Positions 6,426-8,979 of a stretch of DNA of 8,979 nucleotides are shown here, in pieces (positions within the stretch are counted from its first letter, which is position 1; each line of letters starts with the position of its first letter). Source of the stretch: Christensenella sp. UBA1750 (lineage in GTDB: Bacteria > Bacillota > Clostridia > Christensenellales > UBA1750); contig DCHO01000047.1 in assembly GCA_002315655.1 (NCBI GenBank), forward strand, positions 1-8,979, read 5' to 3'. The notes beneath the pieces are model-generated. The model made no database searches and was not told where the DNA came from. It was given only the letters and a program-made list of their open reading frames with translations. The translations under genes were made by a program, and so were the position numbers.

Positions 6426-7493
6426 TTATCTGTCCATTTTCCACGCCTTGCCACGGCGCAGGGGCGTTTCAAAGCGGCCTTCCATGCAGCCGCCTTTCTT
6501 TTCCAGCATACTGACGCAAGCCCGGATGCAGCCGCCGCAGCGCGCCATGTTGTAGCCGACCCATGTGGGGAAGTATTTTTCCAGCGCGGTGTAGACATTC
6601 ACCACGCCCTGCTCGTCAGCCTTGGTCTTGTTTTCCAGCACATCCAGCATACCGTTTTCGTTTTTGTCGAAAACGTCCTTGGGCACAAAGGGGTTGTAGT
6701 AGCGTCCCGCGTGAGTGTAGAAGGCGTAGCACTTCCACTCGTCCAGTTTCGCCCACTCGCACTTTTTGTCGCCGATGTAGACCGTGATGCTCTCGGTGTC
6801 GGATAAGCACTGCCCCGGGCACTCGCGGACACAGGCCTTGCACTTGCGGCACAAAGGCTCGCCGGAATACAGCGGGTCGGGTTCCAACTCCGCGTCTGTA
6901 AAGATGAAGGCGAGCCGCTGCAAAGGGCCGAATTCACGGGTCAGGAACATTTTGCTCCAACCGATTTCGCCCAGTCCGCACGCCACGCCCGCCAGACGGA
7001 AGTGGAACTGCAAATCGGGTGCGGCGGTGTCCTCCCGTGTGGGGCGGGAGAACTGCACGGAGCGGTGATGGGCGGTCTTGGTCTTGGCCTGCTCGGCAAC
7101 CTCGATCTGCTCCTCGGGGGAGATGGTGTTGCCGTCGGAGCCGTCCATATCCGAGACAATGCCCCGTGCGCCGGTGTTGCGGTAGACCATGGCCTCATAG
7201 CCCTCATCCTCGATGACCTGCCCCACCTTATACAGCACGGAGGGCGCAAAAATCTCGTTGATGCCGCCATAAGCCATGGAAGGGTACTGGTAGAAGGACG
7301 TACCGTTTTCGATGCCCTGCTGCACACCCCTTGGGATGCGGAAGACCATGCCGATGACCGACTTGGCCTCCGGGAAGAGCCGCCGCGGGTCCATGTCCGG
7401 CGGTGCGCCCTCGAATCTGTCCATGCTGCCGATGCCGCACAGGTCAGCGCCCGCGGCAATGGCGGCATCCTTGATCATTTGACTGGTAAGCAT
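6426..7493 (-). CDS. Fe-S protein A: QueG/reductive-dehalogenase-like double [4Fe-4S] protein
   Basis: A 355-residue first member of the trio, longest because of insertions. It has ADLCGIG (16-22), YQY (68-70), CGLGEIG...FGPLQR...TDAELE (172-203), the cluster motif CRKCKACVRECP (Cys215, 218, 221, 225), Cys255 in WKCY, and RCGGCIRAC (Cys319, 322, 326). The second motif is CxxC, whereas B and C have CxxxC. Extra segments at about 110-160, 229-250 and 275-300 carry further residues, including Cys245. I place the start at 7493 rather than at an in-frame ATG at 7538. AAGGAG (7500-7505) is 6 nt upstream of 7493, the N-terminus then aligns with MLTQEII of B, and the longer form would overlap the upstream gene. 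The enzymatic role is unknown; the superfamily carries electrons to, or reduces substrates at, a corrinoid. Confidence 0.87.
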   Translation of the reverse strand: MLTSQMIKDAAIAAGADLCGIGSMDRFEGAPPDMDPRRLFPEAKSVIGMVFRIPRGVQQGIENGTSFYQYPSMAYGGINEIFAPSVLYKVGQVIEDEGYEAMVYRNTGARGIVSDMDGSDGNTISPEEQIEVAEQAKTKTAHHRSVQFSRPTREDTAAPDLQFHFRLAGVACGLGEIGWSKMFLTREFGPLQRLAFIFTDAELEPDPLYSGEPLCRKCKACVRECPGQCLSDTESITVYIGDKKCEWAKLDEWKCYAFYTHAGRYYNPFVPKDVFDKNENGMLDVLENKTKADEQGVVNVYTALEKYFPTWVGYNMARCGGCIRACVSMLEKKGGCMEGRFETPLRRGKAWKMDR

Positions 7494-7499
7494 ATTTTT

Positions 7500-7506
7500 C
7501 TCCTTA
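7500..7506 (-). promoter_or_regulatory. Ribosome binding site overlapping a stop codon
   Basis: Minus-strand TAAGGAG combines the TAA stop of the U32-like gene (7504-7506) with the Shine-Dalgarno sequence AAGGAG of Fe-S protein A. The same TAAGGAG fusion recurs at the A-B junction (6421-6428). It fixes the start of A at 7493 and implies that terminating ribosomes can reinitiate. Confidence 0.8.
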
Positions 7507-8502
7507 TGTAAGCGAAATGAGTGCCTGTTTGAAGGCATTTTCGCAATAGGTACAGTTTTCGCATTTCTGTCCGCAATGCAGAACCTTCTCCCCGAAATCC
7601 GTTGGAATCAGACTGTTTTCCAAGAGATTGGGCAGGAACGCGCCTTCGTGGTTCGGCTCCATGAGGGAGGGCAGAGAGCCACGGAAGCTGCCCTTGCTAT
7701 AGGCTTTGAGCACCGCGACAGGATTTCGGTTCACCCGTGTGGCCAGCTTGGTGACAGAGAACCACTTTTCGTACAGGTGCAAATCCTCCGGGCGGATGAA
7801 GGTGGCGTTGCGCAGGTAAAAGGGCTGTTTTGCGGGATTTTTCAGCGTGTCCCAGCAGGTGCCGGAAAAGGAATAGGCGTTGTCCTGCTGCGCGATCTCG
7901 CTTTCGTGCGCAACCAGATTGTCATGGAAAACGTGCATTCCGCAGTCGGACACGCAGCCGGAATTGGCCAGCAGATGCAGCGTTTTCCCGTTTGCGTCGC
8001 ACCATTCTTTCATAGCAGTCAGCGCTTCCGGGTTCCTTGAATACTCGCGCTTGGCGTAAAATCCGTCGAAGTAGTCCGCCACCGTTTCCATGGCGCGAAC
8101 CGAGCCCAATTCCATATTGACAGAGGCGCGCACCTTAACACCGGGGAAGTTATCGTGAATGAATTTGCCGATGAGCGGCGAGGTAGTGGTGACGGAAACC
8201 GTGCCGTAACGCTCCGCGCAGGTGTCAAAGGTGTCCCCTATGCGCTGGAAGAAATCCCGGGATTGCGCATCCTTACCATAGCACATGGCGTTGAGCAGCA
8301 GGTTTGTTGGAATGCCGTTTGATGCAATCGCTTTCAGCTCCGCGTCCTGCTGCGCCTGTTTTTCGGCAGAGAGATTCTGCGCCCGCCCGTTGGCAATGCC
8401 GGGATAAGCGAAATACACCTCCGCGATGTGCGCTTTTTCTTCAATAATTGCGGTGATGAAGTCGTCCCTGTCCCGCGCCTGATAGCCTACGGAAAATCTC
8501 AC
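7504..8502 (-). CDS. U32-peptidase-family-like Fe-S protein
   Basis: A 332-residue soluble protein resembling the U32 'peptidase' family, whose studied members (for example UbiU/UbiV, RlhA, TrhP) act in modification reactions rather than as proven proteases, several with [4Fe-4S] clusters. Visible are a barrel-like series of strands (VYFAYPG, RASVNMELGS, HLLANSGC), the motif SGCVSDCGMH (Cys183, Cys187), Cys216 in GTCW, and a C-terminal knuckle CGQKCENCTYC (Cys310, 314, 317, 320). The seven cysteines at these sites could hold one or two clusters. The start is GTG, overlapping the previous gene's stop as GTGA. The Shine-Dalgarno match is poor, so expression probably depends on coupling. Gene A begins 10 nt after its stop. 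The family call is from motif memory and moderately sure; the substrate is unknown. Confidence 0.72.
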   Translation of the reverse strand: MRFSVGYQARDRDDFITAIIEEKAHIAEVYFAYPGIANGRAQNLSAEKQAQQDAELKAIASNGIPTNLLLNAMCYGKDAQSRDFFQRIGDTFDTCAERYGTVSVTTTSPLIGKFIHDNFPGVKVRASVNMELGSVRAMETVADYFDGFYAKREYSRNPEALTAMKEWCDANGKTLHLLANSGCVSDCGMHVFHDNLVAHESEIAQQDNAYSFSGTCWDTLKNPAKQPFYLRNATFIRPEDLHLYEKWFSVTKLATRVNRNPVAVLKAYSKGSFRGSLPSLMEPNHEGAFLPNLLENSLIPTDFGEKVLHCGQKCENCTYCENAFKQALISLT

Positions 8503-8979
8503 GGGGCGATCACCGCCATGTCGTGCGCCGGCACGGGCACACCTTCATAAACCGCATCGTTTTCCGCGTAGTTGCAGGCGATTTTAACCCCGTTTGCGTA
8601 GGTGACAACGTGCAGCGTGTCGGTGAGTTCCTCATGCTTCACCATTTCTTCCCAGCGCACGGCTTTGACCTTTTCGTAATCGTCCTGCAAAGTTCTGATT
8701 CCCTCTGCGGAACGCGCCACGCTTTCGGCGTTGTCTAAGGTGAAGTCCTCCTCGCCCATCCACTTGGAGAGCTTGTGGAACTTGGAATAGATATAAATGA
8801 CGGGATGCCCGCCGAACTCGATGAATTTGAGGCGGCTGAACCAGCCCTTTGCGGGATAGTTGACGGTGGTGGTGCCGGGGTTGGCAAGGATAAAATCGTG
8901 ATAGACGAGCTGCCACATGGGGATGTTGTCGTCACAGAAGGCGTTGGCCTTGTCCGCCATGTGGAAGTCGATATACAGT
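8499..8979 (-). CDS. C-terminal part of a DUF5696-like glycoside-hydrolase-type protein (5' cut by window)
   Basis: The reading frame is open to the window edge with no stop, so only the last 159 or so residues are visible. An in-frame ATG at 8960 has no ribosome binding site in view and is probably internal. Recognisable features are YIDFHMADKA, IPMWQLVYHDF, a LKFIEFGGHPVIYIYS segment, and near the end VVTYANGVKIACNYAEN followed by VPVPAHDMAVI. The last is the usual closing beta-sandwich of DUF5696 and similar large glycoside-hydrolase-like proteins. These are thought to act on glycans, but I know of no settled substrate. It is the first visible gene of the operon, overlapping the U32-like gene by 4 nt. 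Whether it is secreted cannot be judged, because the N-terminus is missing. Confidence 0.7.
   Translation of the reverse strand, partial: LYIDFHMADKANAFCDDNIPMWQLVYHDFILANPGTTTVNYPAKGWFSRLKFIEFGGHPVIYIYSKFHKLSKWMGEEDFTLDNAESVARSAEGIRTLQDDYEKVKAVRWEEMVKHEELTDTLHVVTYANGVKIACNYAENDAVYEGVPVPAHDMAVIAP

Noticed and set aside
4566..7493. Naming any of the three Fe-S proteins queG or rdhA
   Set aside because: The cluster motifs fit the superfamily, but the QueG catalytic region around its conserved Asp is not recognisable, no Tat signal is present, and function cannot be told from sequence.
7494..7538. Upstream in-frame ATG giving a 15-residue longer Fe-S protein A
   Set aside because: It would overlap the U32-like gene, and the strong ribosome binding site and paralogue alignment point to 7493.
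1..8979. CRISPR arrays, insertion sequences, tRNA or rRNA genes
   Set aside because: No regularly spaced repeats, transposase motifs, cloverleaf or rRNA sequences were seen on either strand.

Overview
The window looks like part of the chromosome of an anaerobic, low-oxygen-adapted Firmicute, most likely a gut Clostridium-class bacterium (Oscillospiraceae/Lachnospiraceae type). The reasons are strong AGGAGG-type ribosome binding sites before most genes, frequent GTG/TTG starts, extended -10 promoters, a lipoprotein signal followed directly by an ABC permease, and a dense set of Fe-S proteins. This placement is inference; there is no rRNA or marker gene. Every credible gene is on the minus strand, so the window reads from right to left.

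Right half (8979 down to about 4497): one compact operon. It begins, cut by the window edge, with the C-terminal part of a DUF5696-like glycoside-hydrolase-type protein. A U32-peptidase-like, Cys-rich protein follows, overlapping it by 4 nt (GTGA). Then come three tandem paralogous cytoplasmic iron-sulfur proteins (called A, B and C here) of the QueG/reductive-dehalogenase (RdhA) superfamily, each with eight well-placed cysteines. Junctions are 4 nt overlap, 10 nt gap, 13 nt gap and 4 nt overlap, and a strong hairpin terminator closes the unit. This gene combination is the best candidate in the window for an uncharacterised redox system.

Middle (about 4450 down to 1450): a possible 62-residue membrane peptide with its own extended -10 promoter, then a two-gene polar-amino-acid-type ABC importer. 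The first importer gene is a lipoprotein whose two substrate-binding lobes appear in swapped order (lobe 2 then lobe 1), fused to the permease domain. The second is a GlnQ-type ATPase with an unusual C-terminal domain of about 110 residues. Together they could form a whole importer from only two polypeptides. A clear promoter (TGGTATAAT) lies just upstream.

Left end (about 1410 down to 1): an alpha/beta hydrolase of the acetyl-xylan-esterase/dienelactone-hydrolase type with its own promoter and a nearby hairpin terminator, then a gene-free AT-rich stretch with a second, very strong minus-strand terminator.

The theme is possibly carbohydrate- or glycoconjugate-related (glycoside-hydrolase-like protein, esterase) combined with solute import and an Fe-S redox module. 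The three transcription units have separate promoters or terminators, so a joint pathway is only a guess.
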